From assembly GCF_900184035.1 (NCBI RefSeq), contig NZ_FXWP01000023.1, forward strand, positions 48,961-112,960: a DNA stretch of 64,000 bases, written 5' to 3'. The position numbers and the translations under genes were made by a program. The stretch is from Kosakonia pseudosacchari (GTDB lineage: Bacteria; Pseudomonadota; Gammaproteobacteria; Enterobacterales; Enterobacteriaceae). The notes under the pieces are model-generated. The model ran no database searches and was not told where the DNA came from. It worked only from the letters and a program-made list of their open reading frames with translations. Each line of letters begins with the position of its first letter. The first letter of the stretch is position 1. Positions 17,847 through 26,353 of this stretch are shown here, one piece after another.

Positions 17847-18995
17847 ATGAGCTTTATGTTAGCACTACCCAAAATCAGCCTGCACGGTGCGGGCGCTATC
17901 GGCGATATGGTCACTATGGTGGCGAACAAACAGTGGGGAAAAGCGCTGATTGTCACCGACGGGCAACTGGTCAAACTGGGTCTGCTGGACAGCCTGTTTG
18001 CCGCGCTGAAAGCGCATAACATGCCGTATCACCTGTTTGATGAGGTATTCCCGAACCCAACGGAAGCGTTGGTGCAACAAGGCTATGCGGCGTTTCAAAA
18101 CGCCGCCTGCGATTACATTATCGCTTTCGGCGGCGGCAGCCCGATCGATACCGCCAAAGGGGTGAAAATCCTCACCGCCAACCCCGGCCCGTCGACCGCC
18201 TATTCCGGCGTCGGCAAAGTGAAAAACCCCGGCGTACCGCTGGTCGCCATCAATACTACCGCCGGTACGGCGGCGGAGATGACCAGTAACGCGGTGATCA
18301 TTGATTCCGCGCGTCAGGTGAAAGAAGTGATTATCGACCCGAACATTATTCCTGATATCGCCGTCGATGATGCCAGCGTGATGCTGGCGATCCCCGCTTC
18401 TGTTACCGCCGCAACCGGCATGGATGCGCTGACCCACGCCGTTGAAGCGTATGTCTCGGTGGGCGCGCACCCGTTGACCGACGCCAATGCGCTGGAAGCG
18501 ATTCGCTTAATTAACCTGTGGCTGCCAAAAGCGGTTGATAACGGTCACAACCTTGAAGCGCGTGAGCAAATGGCGTATGGCCAGTATCTTGCCGGTATGG
18601 CCTTTAACAGCGCCGGTTTGGGTCTGGTGCATGCGTTAGCGCACCAGCCGGGCGCCACGCATAATCTGCCGCATGGCGTGTGCAATGCCATCCTGTTGCC
18701 AGTTATCGAAAACTTTAACCGCCCGAACGCCGTTGCCCGCTTTGCCCGCGTGGCGCAGGCGATGGGCCTGAATACCCGCGGGATGAGCGATGAAGCCGCC
18801 AGCATGGAAGCCATCAATGCCATCCGCACCCTGAGCGCGCGTGTTGGTATTCCTTCTGGTTTCAGCAAACTCGGCGTTACCAAAGCGGATATCGAAGGCT
18901 GGCTGGATAAAGCGCTCGCCGATCCGTGCGCACCGTGCAACCCGCGTACCGCCAGCCGTGATGAAGTTCGCGAGCTGTATCTGGAGGCATTATGA
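17847..18995 (+). CDS. Iron-dependent alcohol dehydrogenase, probable lactaldehyde reductase
   Basis: Group III alcohol dehydrogenase expected to reduce L-lactaldehyde from RhaD to 1,2-propanediol with NADH. 382 residues, the FucO/YiaY family length. NAD-binding [11 protein letters not shown] (about 94-104) and [15 protein letters not shown] are visible. Metal ligands fit [22 protein letters not shown] and [14 protein letters not shown] precedes the ATG at 17847. By eye it resembles E. coli YiaY at least as much as FucO, so the gene symbol is left blank; the placement in the rha operon is the main support for lactaldehyde. Its stop overlaps rhaM by four bases. Confidence 0.8.
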   Translation: MSFMLALPKISLHGAGAIGDMVTMVANKQWGKALIVTDGQLVKLGLLDSLFAALKAHNMPYHLFDEVFPNPTEALVQQGYAAFQNAACDYIIAFGGGSPIDTAKGVKILTANPGPSTAYSGVGKVKNPGVPLVAINTTAGTAAEMTSNAVIIDSARQVKEVIIDPNIIPDIAVDDASVMLAIPASVTAATGMDALTHAVEAYVSVGAHPLTDANALEAIRLINLWLPKAVDNGHNLEAREQMAYGQYLAGMAFNSAGLGLVHALAHQPGATHNLPHGVCNAILLPVIENFNRPNAVARFARVAQAMGLNTRGMSDEAASMEAINAIRTLSARVGIPSGFSKLGVTKADIEGWLDKALADPCAPCNPRTASRDEVRELYLEAL

Positions 18996-19306
18996 TCCGC
19001 AAAGCCTTTGTGATGCAGGTAAATCCCGATGCGCACGAAGAGTATGAACGCCGCCACAATCCGATCTGGCCGGAGCTGGAAGCGGCGCTGAAAGCCGGTG
19101 GTGCGCACCATTACGCCATTTTTCTCGATAAACAGCGCAATCTGCTGTTCGCCACCGTTGAGATTGAATCGGAAGCACGCTGGAACGCCGTCGCGAAGAC
19201 AGAGGTGTGCCAGCGCTGGTGGAAACATATGCGTGATGTGATGCCGGCCAACCCGGACAACAGCCCGGTCAGCGCGGAATTAAAAGAAGTGTTCTACCTG
19301 GAGTAA
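18992..19306 (+). CDS. rhaM: L-rhamnose mutarotase RhaM
   Basis: Interconverts alpha and beta anomers of L-rhamnose so that RhaA is supplied with its preferred form. 104 residues, the E. coli length, opening [29 protein letters not shown]. The conserved Tyr-His pair (EYERRHNP) and the double tryptophan (CQRWWKHM) of the mutarotase active site are present. Last gene of the rha operon. Confidence 0.96.
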   Translation: MIRKAFVMQVNPDAHEEYERRHNPIWPELEAALKAGGAHHYAIFLDKQRNLLFATVEIESEARWNAVAKTEVCQRWWKHMRDVMPANPDNSPVSAELKEVFYLE

Positions 19307-19311
19307 GCGGT

Positions 19312-19337
19312 TCCCCCCTTCGCAAAGAAGGGGGGGA
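19312..19337. terminator. Probable bidirectional terminator between rhaM and the fimbrial operon
   Basis: CCCCCCTT-CGCAAAG-AAGGGGGG hairpin between two convergent operons. The flanking T-runs are weak on both strands. Confidence 0.55.
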
Positions 19338-20081
19338 TTAACGGACGGGAAATGTCTGTTCGGCAACCAGGCCGCTGTCATTAATCAGTTTGGCCTGGAT
19401 ACGCAGCGGTAAAACCGTGGGCTGCAGAACTTTTGCAACCACGGTGTATCGCTTCTCACCGTAGGGCGCCACCATCATGTCCGGCTGCTGCTCCACAGCG
19501 TAGTTTTTTTCGCCGTAGCGTAACGATAATCCGCCAAATGAGAGATGCCACGGCGATGCGTTATGGCAGACGATCTCCATATTTTTGCCGCTGTTGACCA
19601 CACTGAAACGGATTTTTTTCGCTATATCCACCGGCGCGCCAATTTTTTTTGGTCGCCAGAAGATTTTCATTTGCGTATTCATCGTCAGGATCACGCTGCG
19701 CGCGTCTGGCGCGGAAGCGGTTGATTTTGGCGGCATTTCGTACAGATTGAGCCAAAAGACCGACTCCCGATCCTGTGGCAGCGTTTGCTGGTTATACAGC
19801 AGCCGCAACCCCTGCATCCCTTTGGGTTCGAGTGAAAACAGCGTCGGAACCGCCACAAACGGCGCTTTAAAACGGGCTGGCGCATCGACATCCGCTTCGC
19901 CGTTATCGACCCAGGTTTGCACCATCACCGGCCAGTTGTTGGTGTTGACCAGCATCAGGCTTTGCTGGGTCTGCCCTTCGTTAAAAATCACCCGCGTCGA
20001 GGCGGCGATAAGCCCGGCGCGGGTGGAAAAGGCGGTCATCAACAAAGAGGTAAGCATCGCGAGGGCAAGGCGGGATCTCAT
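19338..20081 (-). CDS. Periplasmic fimbrial chaperone (second copy, operon end)
   Basis: PapD-like chaperone that donates a beta strand to fimbrial subunits in the periplasm and delivers them to the usher. 247 residues with a signal peptide of about 22 residues ending TRAG. Conserved blocks: ASTRVIFNEGQTQQSL, the WxxxxxG region VQTWVDNGEAD, the family signature QDRESVFWLNLYEMPPKS, and the subunit-binding region MKIFWRPKK. Start overlaps the adhesin stop by four bases. The five-gene order pilin-chaperone-usher-adhesin-chaperone is that of Salmonella stbABCDE as I recall it. Confidence 0.88.
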   Translation of the reverse strand: MRSRLALAMLTSLLMTAFSTRAGLIAASTRVIFNEGQTQQSLMLVNTNNWPVMVQTWVDNGEADVDAPARFKAPFVAVPTLFSLEPKGMQGLRLLYNQQTLPQDRESVFWLNLYEMPPKSTASAPDARSVILTMNTQMKIFWRPKKIGAPVDIAKKIRFSVVNSGKNMEIVCHNASPWHLSFGGLSLRYGEKNYAVEQQPDMMVAPYGEKRYTVVAKVLQPTVLPLRIQAKLINDSGLVAEQTFPVR

Positions 20082-21397
20082 TGGACTTTCACCAGCACTT
20101 CAGCACTGGCATCAACCTTACCCGCCGTGACCGTTTCGCCCGCGATACGGGTCAGATAAGCATTGAAATTAACCACATATTCGTTGATCGCGGTTGAACC
20201 GTTATTTGTCACTTGCGTCGCGCCATCACGCACCGCGTACCAGCCGCCGTTACCGCCGGGTTGGCAAGTTGCGGCCAGGCAGCGAGACCAGCCAATAAAA
20301 TTACGCAGCACACCGTCATTGCTGTTGGCTATCTGAATACCGACTCCGCTGGCGTAACCCGGTTGACCATATTTTTCGGAAAGCAGATGGCTCACCCCGC
20401 CTGACGCATTCACCAGGTTGAGTTGCTGCGCCGTCAGGTAACTTTCATAGGGCACCTGTAGCCCCATCGCCGTCATCCCCTGCGTTTCACCGCTTGTCGA
20501 CTGCCCTTCACAGAGGATATGCACGTTAAAGCTACTTTGAGCGGTTTGGCCATTGTTCAGATCGTTAATGGAAATGGTGGGGAAAAAGACCATCGGTGTG
20601 ACGCTTTTCGCGACGCAGGTAGGTATCGATACCAGGTTGGCAGGATAGCCCGTGGAAATGCCCATATTAATGGCCATCCAGTTATCGTAATACCAGCCAT
20701 CAAAGGTGAAAGCGGAGTCGCCGGAATCACAATAGGCATCCGGGCTGCCGGGTGAGCAGAAAGAGACATAACCGTTGGGCTGATTGCAGCTATAACTGCC
20801 AGATGTTAACTGCGACGCGCGGGCGCAATAGTTAAATGGCGCTCCGGTAGTCGGCGTTGTCGAACTCACCCGAATCAGATCCGCGCGGATAGGGCTAAAA
20901 TCTTTCACCCGAATGTAGATTTGGCTGCCATCCGGTGAAACCTGGTAATTCTTCATCGGGATACGCTGGTATTGGCGCGTAAACACCGTGCCCGAATTCA
21001 TGTGTGTCAGACGTAACGCAACATGCTCAAACAACGTGCCGTAGAATTCGGGGTAACCATCCGTTTTCCCCAAATCGAAAAAACCGCTGTTACGGTCATC
21101 ACCATTGGTGGCGATGATTTCAAAGATGTTGTTCTGATCCGCAATATCGCACACCCACAACACGCTATCCGGGCCTTTGTAACGCGGGTTCTGCGAGAAG
21201 GTCACGATATTCGAACCCAGCGGGGAACCTATCGGTTGGATCTCAAGGCTGGAAACGTTGACGGTTCCCATCGCCAGGCTAAGGCCATAGTCATCTAACT
21301 CGGTACGAACGAAATCTGGCCCTTTTTTGCACAGCGCGCTCGCAGACAGGCTGGTTAATAAAACAATATTCAGCAAAATAATGCGTATAAGTGACAT
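20078..21397 (-). CDS. Fimbrial tip adhesin
   Basis: Two-domain tip protein of a chaperone-usher fimbria. 439 residues, typical of adhesins and much longer than a pilin. Signal peptide 1-21 ending ASA. The N-terminal half (about 22-260) has no motif I recognise and contains paired cysteines (NYCARASQ, SYSCNQPN, SFCSPGSPDAYC), so it is the likely receptor-binding domain. The C-terminal half ends like a pilin domain with an alternating-hydrophobic strand (AYLTRIAGETVTAGKVDASAEVLVKVQ region) for chaperone binding. Receptor unknown. Confidence 0.75.
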   Translation of the reverse strand: MSLIRIILLNIVLLTSLSASALCKKGPDFVRTELDDYGLSLAMGTVNVSSLEIQPIGSPLGSNIVTFSQNPRYKGPDSVLWVCDIADQNNIFEIIATNGDDRNSGFFDLGKTDGYPEFYGTLFEHVALRLTHMNSGTVFTRQYQRIPMKNYQVSPDGSQIYIRVKDFSPIRADLIRVSSTTPTTGAPFNYCARASQLTSGSYSCNQPNGYVSFCSPGSPDAYCDSGDSAFTFDGWYYDNWMAINMGISTGYPANLVSIPTCVAKSVTPMVFFPTISINDLNNGQTAQSSFNVHILCEGQSTSGETQGMTAMGLQVPYESYLTAQQLNLVNASGGVSHLLSEKYGQPGYASGVGIQIANSNDGVLRNFIGWSRCLAATCQPGGNGGWYAVRDGATQVTNNGSTAINEYVVNFNAYLTRIAGETVTAGKVDASAEVLVKVQ

Positions 21398-21413
21398 ACA
21401 AAAACTCCGTCGA

Positions 21414-23960
21414 TTAACGACATGGCAAGCTCATCAGAAGCAGAGGTTTGCGCGGCGGCGTAATACGCCATGAGATATGGCAGATTTCCTGGGCGTTATT
21501 TCCCCACTGAACGCGCAACGTTCCGTTGTCGTCACTCGAACGCAGGTAAATTTGGTTGGCCTGGCCGACCATGCCGACGTAATTGCCGTAGCTGTCATAG
21601 ACGGCGGAACCCATCGGGATGGGCGTATTGTTCTGCGGTTGCGCGGTGATCAGCATGGCCTGGCCGCTTAGCGTGTTAAAACGAACCCGCACCGTCGCGC
21701 CCGCATAAGGTGCAACACGCTGAAGTGACGTTTGCAGTTCAACATCTTCGCTCATATTGCGGGGATCCAGACCGATGTTGTTGAACTGATAAGCCCCCAG
21801 CGACGGCGCAATCGCATAGCCAAAGGCGTCAATGCGCGCCCCTTGGCCACCAATCACTTCCGCACCTTTGGCTCCGGGTGCATCGACCAGTACAAAGCTG
21901 TCGCCCACCCAGTGACCGAGCGTTACGCCACCTTTATGCGCCACCAGGGCGCCCTGAAGCGAACCAGACGCTTGCCAGTAATTTTTCGAAGAGGACCATG
22001 AGAGACCAGCATTGGCATACGGGAAACTGCGCTGGAGCCCGCCGCCCCAAACGGATTGTTCACCTTTGCTGTCGGTCGAGTAATTCAGGTTGTAGTTCAG
22101 CGGGTTCTGCTCGCCATACACCCCGCTCAGCGTCGACTGGTAGCCACCATCGCGGCTATTGCTGCCGTTTGATCTGTTCGCGCTGGCCGACAAAACCGGG
22201 GCATAGCGCGTCCTGCCAAGCGGCACGGATACAGAGAGCGACCACATGGTTTGTATGCGATCACGCAGGAAAATCGTATGTTCGTTACCGCTGCTTTGCC
22301 ATGGCGTACTGTTCATGCCAGGCACGACGTTGTACGTCCTCGCCACGCCCAGATTCAGCGAGATGCCATGGCTGAAGGTTTTACTCCAGTTGAACTGAAG
22401 CTGTTTGTCGCGCTTTTTACCGTCACGGTAATCCTGTGATGACGCAGAGAGGGTGATATCCCCCAGTACGCCAATGCGCTGACCGGCGGAAATCTCAATG
22501 CGGCTACGTTGTTTCCAGCTCAACGACTGCCATTTTTGCCCATGATTGCGCGCTTCACGCGAACCCAGGGCGTCGTAAAGTTCTGAATAACCTTCCGTTG
22601 AATACCGATAACCCGCCAGCGTAAATGAGGTGCCGGTACGCGGAATAAATTTGCTGTAGTTCGCGCGCAGCGTCCAACCGCTCTTGTTACCTTCGCTGCC
22701 CATGTTTGCGCGTGAAAACATACTGTTCAGGCCAAACGCTCCGGCCGCGCTGCTGTAAACAGCCCCCAATGAATAGCTCATATAACCCGCGGCGAGCTGA
22801 TTACCGAGGTTGAGGGTGAGGGCGTTCGTCAGCCCCTGACGCCAGACCGCTTCGCTAAAGACATTGTTATCGCCAACGTCGCGCGCTCGCCCGACGGTGA
22901 AAACATAGTCGGAAGCGCCTGGACGCATAGATTCCGCCAGCGCGGAGAAAGGCACGCTAAAGGTGTTTTCACTGCCGTCAGCCTCGCTGACAACAACGGT
23001 TAAATCCCCGGCAAAATTGGTGGGATAGAGATCATTTATGGTGAACGGGCCGGGGGCAACGGTTGTTTCGTATAGCGTGGTTTTGCCTTGCAGGATGGTC
23101 ACTTTGGCGTTGGTTTTGGCAATCCCACGCACGACCGGCGCATAGCCTCGTTGGGAATTAGGCAGCATTCGCGTATCCGATGAGATCTGGAAGCCGCGAA
23201 AACTCATGCCGGAGAAGAATTGCCCGTTGGTGTAGCCTTCGCCGATCAATACTTCGCTACGTAAAGGATAAATCGCGCGCTGGATATAACGGCGGCTGGT
23301 GCTCCAGCGGCTGCCGTTATATTTGCTGTAACTGAAGTTGGATTGCTGGCGATAACGCCATAGCCCCAAATTAATTCCACCATTGAAACTCAGCCAGGTG
23401 GAATCCATGCCACCAGCGCTACCCTGCCGCGACTCAACATGGTACTGGTTAGCCATATAATTGAGAAATAGCATACTTTCCCCGGCGCTGAGACTTGCTT
23501 CGCTTACGCTGCCACGGGGAACCGATTTCAATAACGCCTGCGGCGCGGTGAAATCCATTCGCAATTGCGCCATGTCATCTTTACGGGTGATACCGTTCAA
23601 CGCCTTATCGTCTGGCCAATAACATGATGGCGCAGCGTCGTCAGACAATGCGTTAAAACCCAACGTTGTTAATAAATCATGGGGCAGACAAGGCTCGACT
23701 TTTTTACCCCGGCGGGAAAACTCAACCTCGCGGTGGGTAGTAAATTTCCCATTGAGATAAATATCAAGAGAATGTCGACCGGGCGTAATTAATTCATCCT
23801 TATTTAAGCGCTGAAGATCTTCATTAGATAATCCACTATTTCGTAGCAATGATGAGTCAAAATAAAATTCATTATCTTTCGCTGATGCTGTCAACGATAC
23901 AACAGAAATAAACCCTATGAGAATACGAAAGCATGAGGAGCGCAGATGCATCAGTACCAT
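21414..23960 (-). CDS. Outer-membrane fimbrial usher
   Basis: Outer-membrane beta-barrel assembly platform that secretes and polymerises the fimbrial subunits. 848 residues, the usual size for FimD/PapC ushers. A signal sequence is followed by the N-terminal chaperone-binding domain (NEFYFDSSLLRN...), the 24-strand barrel, and the plug region (RGIAKTNAKVTILQGKTTLYETTVAPGPFTINDLYP). Two C-terminal domains follow, with GKGAEVIG-type motifs (GAKGAEVIGGQGARIDAFGYA). The first of two close ATG codons is used as start; the second, three codons in, is an alternative. Confidence 0.93.
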   Translation of the reverse strand: MVLMHLRSSCFRILIGFISVVSLTASAKDNEFYFDSSLLRNSGLSNEDLQRLNKDELITPGRHSLDIYLNGKFTTHREVEFSRRGKKVEPCLPHDLLTTLGFNALSDDAAPSCYWPDDKALNGITRKDDMAQLRMDFTAPQALLKSVPRGSVSEASLSAGESMLFLNYMANQYHVESRQGSAGGMDSTWLSFNGGINLGLWRYRQQSNFSYSKYNGSRWSTSRRYIQRAIYPLRSEVLIGEGYTNGQFFSGMSFRGFQISSDTRMLPNSQRGYAPVVRGIAKTNAKVTILQGKTTLYETTVAPGPFTINDLYPTNFAGDLTVVVSEADGSENTFSVPFSALAESMRPGASDYVFTVGRARDVGDNNVFSEAVWRQGLTNALTLNLGNQLAAGYMSYSLGAVYSSAAGAFGLNSMFSRANMGSEGNKSGWTLRANYSKFIPRTGTSFTLAGYRYSTEGYSELYDALGSREARNHGQKWQSLSWKQRSRIEISAGQRIGVLGDITLSASSQDYRDGKKRDKQLQFNWSKTFSHGISLNLGVARTYNVVPGMNSTPWQSSGNEHTIFLRDRIQTMWSLSVSVPLGRTRYAPVLSASANRSNGSNSRDGGYQSTLSGVYGEQNPLNYNLNYSTDSKGEQSVWGGGLQRSFPYANAGLSWSSSKNYWQASGSLQGALVAHKGGVTLGHWVGDSFVLVDAPGAKGAEVIGGQGARIDAFGYAIAPSLGAYQFNNIGLDPRNMSEDVELQTSLQRVAPYAGATVRVRFNTLSGQAMLITAQPQNNTPIPMGSAVYDSYGNYVGMVGQANQIYLRSSDDNGTLRVQWGNNAQEICHISWRITPPRKPLLLMSLPCR

Positions 23961-23998
23961 CCGAGTTGAATAATGTTTTATATTTCCGGGCGGAAGAT

Positions 23999-24700
23999 TT
24001 ATTTAACTAAAGAATACGACTTACTAAATACTCCACCATAATCATTTATTGCATTAATCGTTAATTTATCCCCGCCTTGCGTCGGGAGAGTCCACTGCGT
24101 AGTGGATCGTGGCGCAATCATTCCCTTGAATTTTATTGGATGCTTCTTTTCCCGTTCTTCAGTGAACGCGCTAATCACAGAAATATGGTAAGCACTCGTA
24201 TTATTCACTTCGACAATTTGACCATGTAATGTCACTTTTACATTGTCCAGAGAATGGTTAGCATCTCCTGTAATACCGTCGGGGCGGTAAAAAATTTTTA
24301 GTCGGCTTTTTATCAGCATGGTTAAACTATTCTGCCCACGTTCAGACGTTTTCTTTGCCGGATATTGTAAAAAATTCAACCAAAAAAGAGATTCCCGATC
24401 CTGAGGAAGTTGTGCCCCGGTAAATTTCAGCCGTAATGTGTGCTCAGTAGCTGGATTAATACGGAAAATCGATGGCATCAAAAGAAATGGCGCATCAGCC
24501 GTTTCCGGTGTTGACTGTGGATTATTTTTATCCGCCCAAACTTGCACTAAAACAGGTTCATTGCCCGTATTAGTAAAAGCTAATCCCTTTTCTTTTATGT
24601 CAGCAGGATAAATAATTCGCGTCCCGACCATCGTCACACTGGCGCAAACATTTCCGACAATAAAAAATAATAATGCTGTCAGTGATATATATTTCGACAT
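23999..24700 (-). CDS. Periplasmic fimbrial chaperone (first copy)
   Basis: PapD-like chaperone for the fimbrial subunits. ATG at 24700 gives 233 residues and a clean signal peptide (SKYISLTALLFFIVGNVCA|SV). An ATG at 24730 lies inside a perfect 11-bp hairpin and is less likely. Signature features are GTRIIYPADIKEKGLAF, VQVWADKNN, QDRESLFWLNFLQYPAKK and the RLKIFYRPDGI strand. Low GC and A/T-ending codons contrast with the rhamnose genes, suggesting acquisition. Downstream of the major pilin. Confidence 0.88.
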   Translation of the reverse strand: MSKYISLTALLFFIVGNVCASVTMVGTRIIYPADIKEKGLAFTNTGNEPVLVQVWADKNNPQSTPETADAPFLLMPSIFRINPATEHTLRLKFTGAQLPQDRESLFWLNFLQYPAKKTSERGQNSLTMLIKSRLKIFYRPDGITGDANHSLDNVKVTLHGQIVEVNNTSAYHISVISAFTEEREKKHPIKFKGMIAPRSTTQWTLPTQGGDKLTINAINDYGGVFSKSYSLVK

Positions 24701-24719
24701 ACTGATATAAGCCGCATAG

Positions 24720-24742
24720 AAGCGCTGCATAATGCAGCGCTT
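24720..24742 (-). other. Intercistronic hairpin between major pilin and chaperone genes
   Basis: AAGCGCTGCAT-A-ATGCAGCGCTT, an 11-1-11 perfect inverted repeat. It lies just after the pilin stop (24752). No T-run follows on the minus strand. Similar stem-loops in other pilus operons stabilise pilin mRNA and lower expression of distal genes; that role is inferred here. Confidence 0.65.
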
Positions 24743-24751
24743 TAAGAAAGA

Positions 24752-25288
24752 TTATTGATAAGTCACAGCAAATTGCGCTTGTGCTTCAACTGCGCCAGGC
24801 GTTGCCTGCCCGGTCGCGTAATAACGTGCTGCCAGGTCATAAGTTACGGTAGTGTTGGCTCCGCCGACAGATTGCGTCGCGGTTTGGGCTTTATTTCCCG
24901 TAAAGTCCAGCGCACTCGCCCCTTCCATCAGCTGAATCGCAACGTTTGTTGCCGGTGAAGTGCTCGCGGTATTTTTCAAATTCGTACCATCAATATCGTT
25001 GGCAACAAAAACAATACCGGCATTGGATGCTTGTGCGCCGCCACAGCCAGAAAGCGTCACGGTGAACGGCGTATCACCTGTTGTTGAACCGGAAGACGCT
25101 AATTGACTGTCACTGACGGTAGGTAAAAGTACAATCGGCGATGTACTACTACCATTAATATTAATATCACAGGTCTGTTCGCTAACTTCACCCATAAAAC
25201 GCACGGTGTTATTTGATGTCGCTGCAAAAGCAGAACTGCTTAACGAAAAAATAGCCGTCGCTGCAAACACATTTATCAACTTATTCAT
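24752..25288 (-). CDS. Major fimbrial subunit (type 1-like pilin)
   Basis: Structural pilin polymerised into the fimbrial shaft. 178 residues. Signal peptide 1-22 ending SSAFA|ATSNN. The family cysteine pair is present (EQTCDININ and LSGCGGAQ), and the C-terminus is the expected beta-zipper strand ending AQFAVTYQ with the penultimate tyrosine. GTGAGGCGAG precedes the ATG. First gene of the minus-strand fimbrial operon; an AT-rich upstream region separates it from the XRE regulator gene. Confidence 0.9.
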   Translation of the reverse strand: MNKLINVFAATAIFSLSSSAFAATSNNTVRFMGEVSEQTCDININGSSTSPIVLLPTVSDSQLASSGSTTGDTPFTVTLSGCGGAQASNAGIVFVANDIDGTNLKNTASTSPATNVAIQLMEGASALDFTGNKAQTATQSVGGANTTVTYDLAARYYATGQATPGAVEAQAQFAVTYQ

Positions 25289-25327
25289 AAACTCGCCTCA
25301 CTATTAATATTAACAACCCCAAAACAC

Positions 25328-25350
25328 TTGATTGATATATATTCAATCAA
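25328..25350. repeat. Perfect inverted repeat upstream of the pilin gene
   Basis: TTGATTGA-N7-TCAATCAA, 40 bases before the pilin ATG. Candidate operator for a fimbrial regulator; no regulator is known. Confidence 0.5.
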
Positions 25351-25631
25351 TTTAATATCGCGAGTAAATTACACTGGCTTAATATTGATGTAAAGGTATT
25401 AAGAGAGGGCGTTTAATGGAACTAATCTATAACATAAAAATAATAAATAACACTCAAACAACCATTCGTAAGAACTATAAAAAACAAATTAAAAACCTAA
25501 TTAAAACAGCAATATAGTTTAATATGGATTTAAGTAACTCGATGATTTAATTCATTAAAATCAGTGTTTAATCAGAATATTCACAAAGAAAAATAAAATG
25601 AAGAATCTTAAAAATATTAAAACATGTAAAG

Positions 25632-25650
25632 GGAACAATTAAATTGTTCC
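25632..25650. repeat. Perfect inverted repeat downstream of the XRE gene
   Basis: GGAACAATT-A-AATTGTTCC. It may be the 3' hairpin of the XRE regulator transcript or an operator; the following minus-strand bases CTTTACATG make only a weak terminator. Confidence 0.4.
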
Positions 25651-25703
25651 ACTCTCTGTTATCTTTATCCGTTTTTATTATTGTTGGGTGGAATTAAAGC
25701 GGA

Positions 25704-26252
25704 TTAATTTTGTTCAGCCACCAGAATGGCCTGTGTATCTGCTTCCAGCGCTTTAAAGATATGTTCCCTGTCCGCCGGATAACAAATGTAATCCCCTTCA
25801 CCTAACTCTTCCGGTGCTTCCGTCAGCCCTACCAGCGCGCGCCCTTGTGTCACAATAATGTGCTCCACTGAACCTGTCGGATGTGGATTCGAGATCCGAT
25901 CGGCGCCAGGTTGCGTGAACAATAAATAGATATCGCGTCGTGCGCCGGGCGGGCAGGCGGCAAGCAATATCGCCTGGTAATTTGCCCCTTCGGCGGTCAC
26001 TTTTGTGCCTTCGCCACGACGGATAACCTGCGTGGTTGGTTTCTGCGGTTCCAGCAGGCGAGCAAAGGGAATATCCAGCGCGACGCAGAGCGCCCAAAGC
26101 GTTTCCAGACTAGGATTACCGTTACCCGCTTCCAGTTGTGAAAGCGTGGATTTGGCGATACCCGCCCGGCGGGCAATCTCCGCCAACGAAAGCCCGGTTC
26201 GCAGTCGCTCACGCACCAGACTTTTGGCAATGATGCTAATTGGCTGTGTCAT
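25704..26252 (-). CDS. XRE-cupin transcriptional regulator
   Basis: DNA-binding repressor/activator with an N-terminal XRE helix-turn-helix (about 10-64: GLSLAEIARRAGIAKSTLSQLEAG) and a C-terminal cupin sensor domain (about 100-175: NPHPTGSVEHIIVTQGRALV). ATG at 26252, with GTGGGGTG 5 bases upstream, gives 182 residues; an in-frame ATG six codons earlier lacks a ribosome site. Divergent from azlCD-like genes, the usual arrangement for a local regulator of that exporter. Ligand unknown, possibly an amino acid. Confidence 0.82.
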   Translation of the reverse strand: MTQPISIIAKSLVRERLRTGLSLAEIARRAGIAKSTLSQLEAGNGNPSLETLWALCVALDIPFARLLEPQKPTTQVIRRGEGTKVTAEGANYQAILLAACPPGARRDIYLLFTQPGADRISNPHPTGSVEHIIVTQGRALVGLTEAPEELGEGDYICYPADREHIFKALEADTQAILVAEQN

Positions 26253-26276
26253 AAACACCCCACTGTTCATTTAATC

Positions 26277-26324
26277 GAACGAATCGTTCTTGTTGAAAAA
26301 CGATTCTGGTGTGTTCATTATAAT
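26277..26324 (+). promoter_or_regulatory. Divergent promoter/operator between XRE regulator and azlC-like gene
   Basis: GAACGA-A-TCGTTC (26277-26289) is a palindrome with related half-sites nearby (ACGATTC, ACGTTCG). A TATAAT hexamer at 26319-26324 fits a -10 for the plus-strand exporter genes. The XRE protein is the probable binder. Confidence 0.5.
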
Positions 26325-26353
26325 GGATAAACGTTCGATATGGGTAAAGAGAG

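Larger units (their letters stand above)
25289..25703. other. AT-rich fimbrial control region
   Basis: 415 bases without a gene, strongly AT-rich compared with neighbours, the pattern of H-NS-silenced horizontally acquired promoters. It contains the fimbrial promoter (not resolved to hexamers) and two palindromes listed separately. I see no GATC sites and no pair of inverted repeats that would frame an invertible switch. Confidence 0.6.

Noticed and set aside
25289..25703. Phase-variable fimbrial switch (invertible element or Dam-methylation switch)
   Set aside because: No pair of inverted repeats flanks a promoter-sized segment and I saw no GATC sites, so neither fim- nor pap-type switching is supported.
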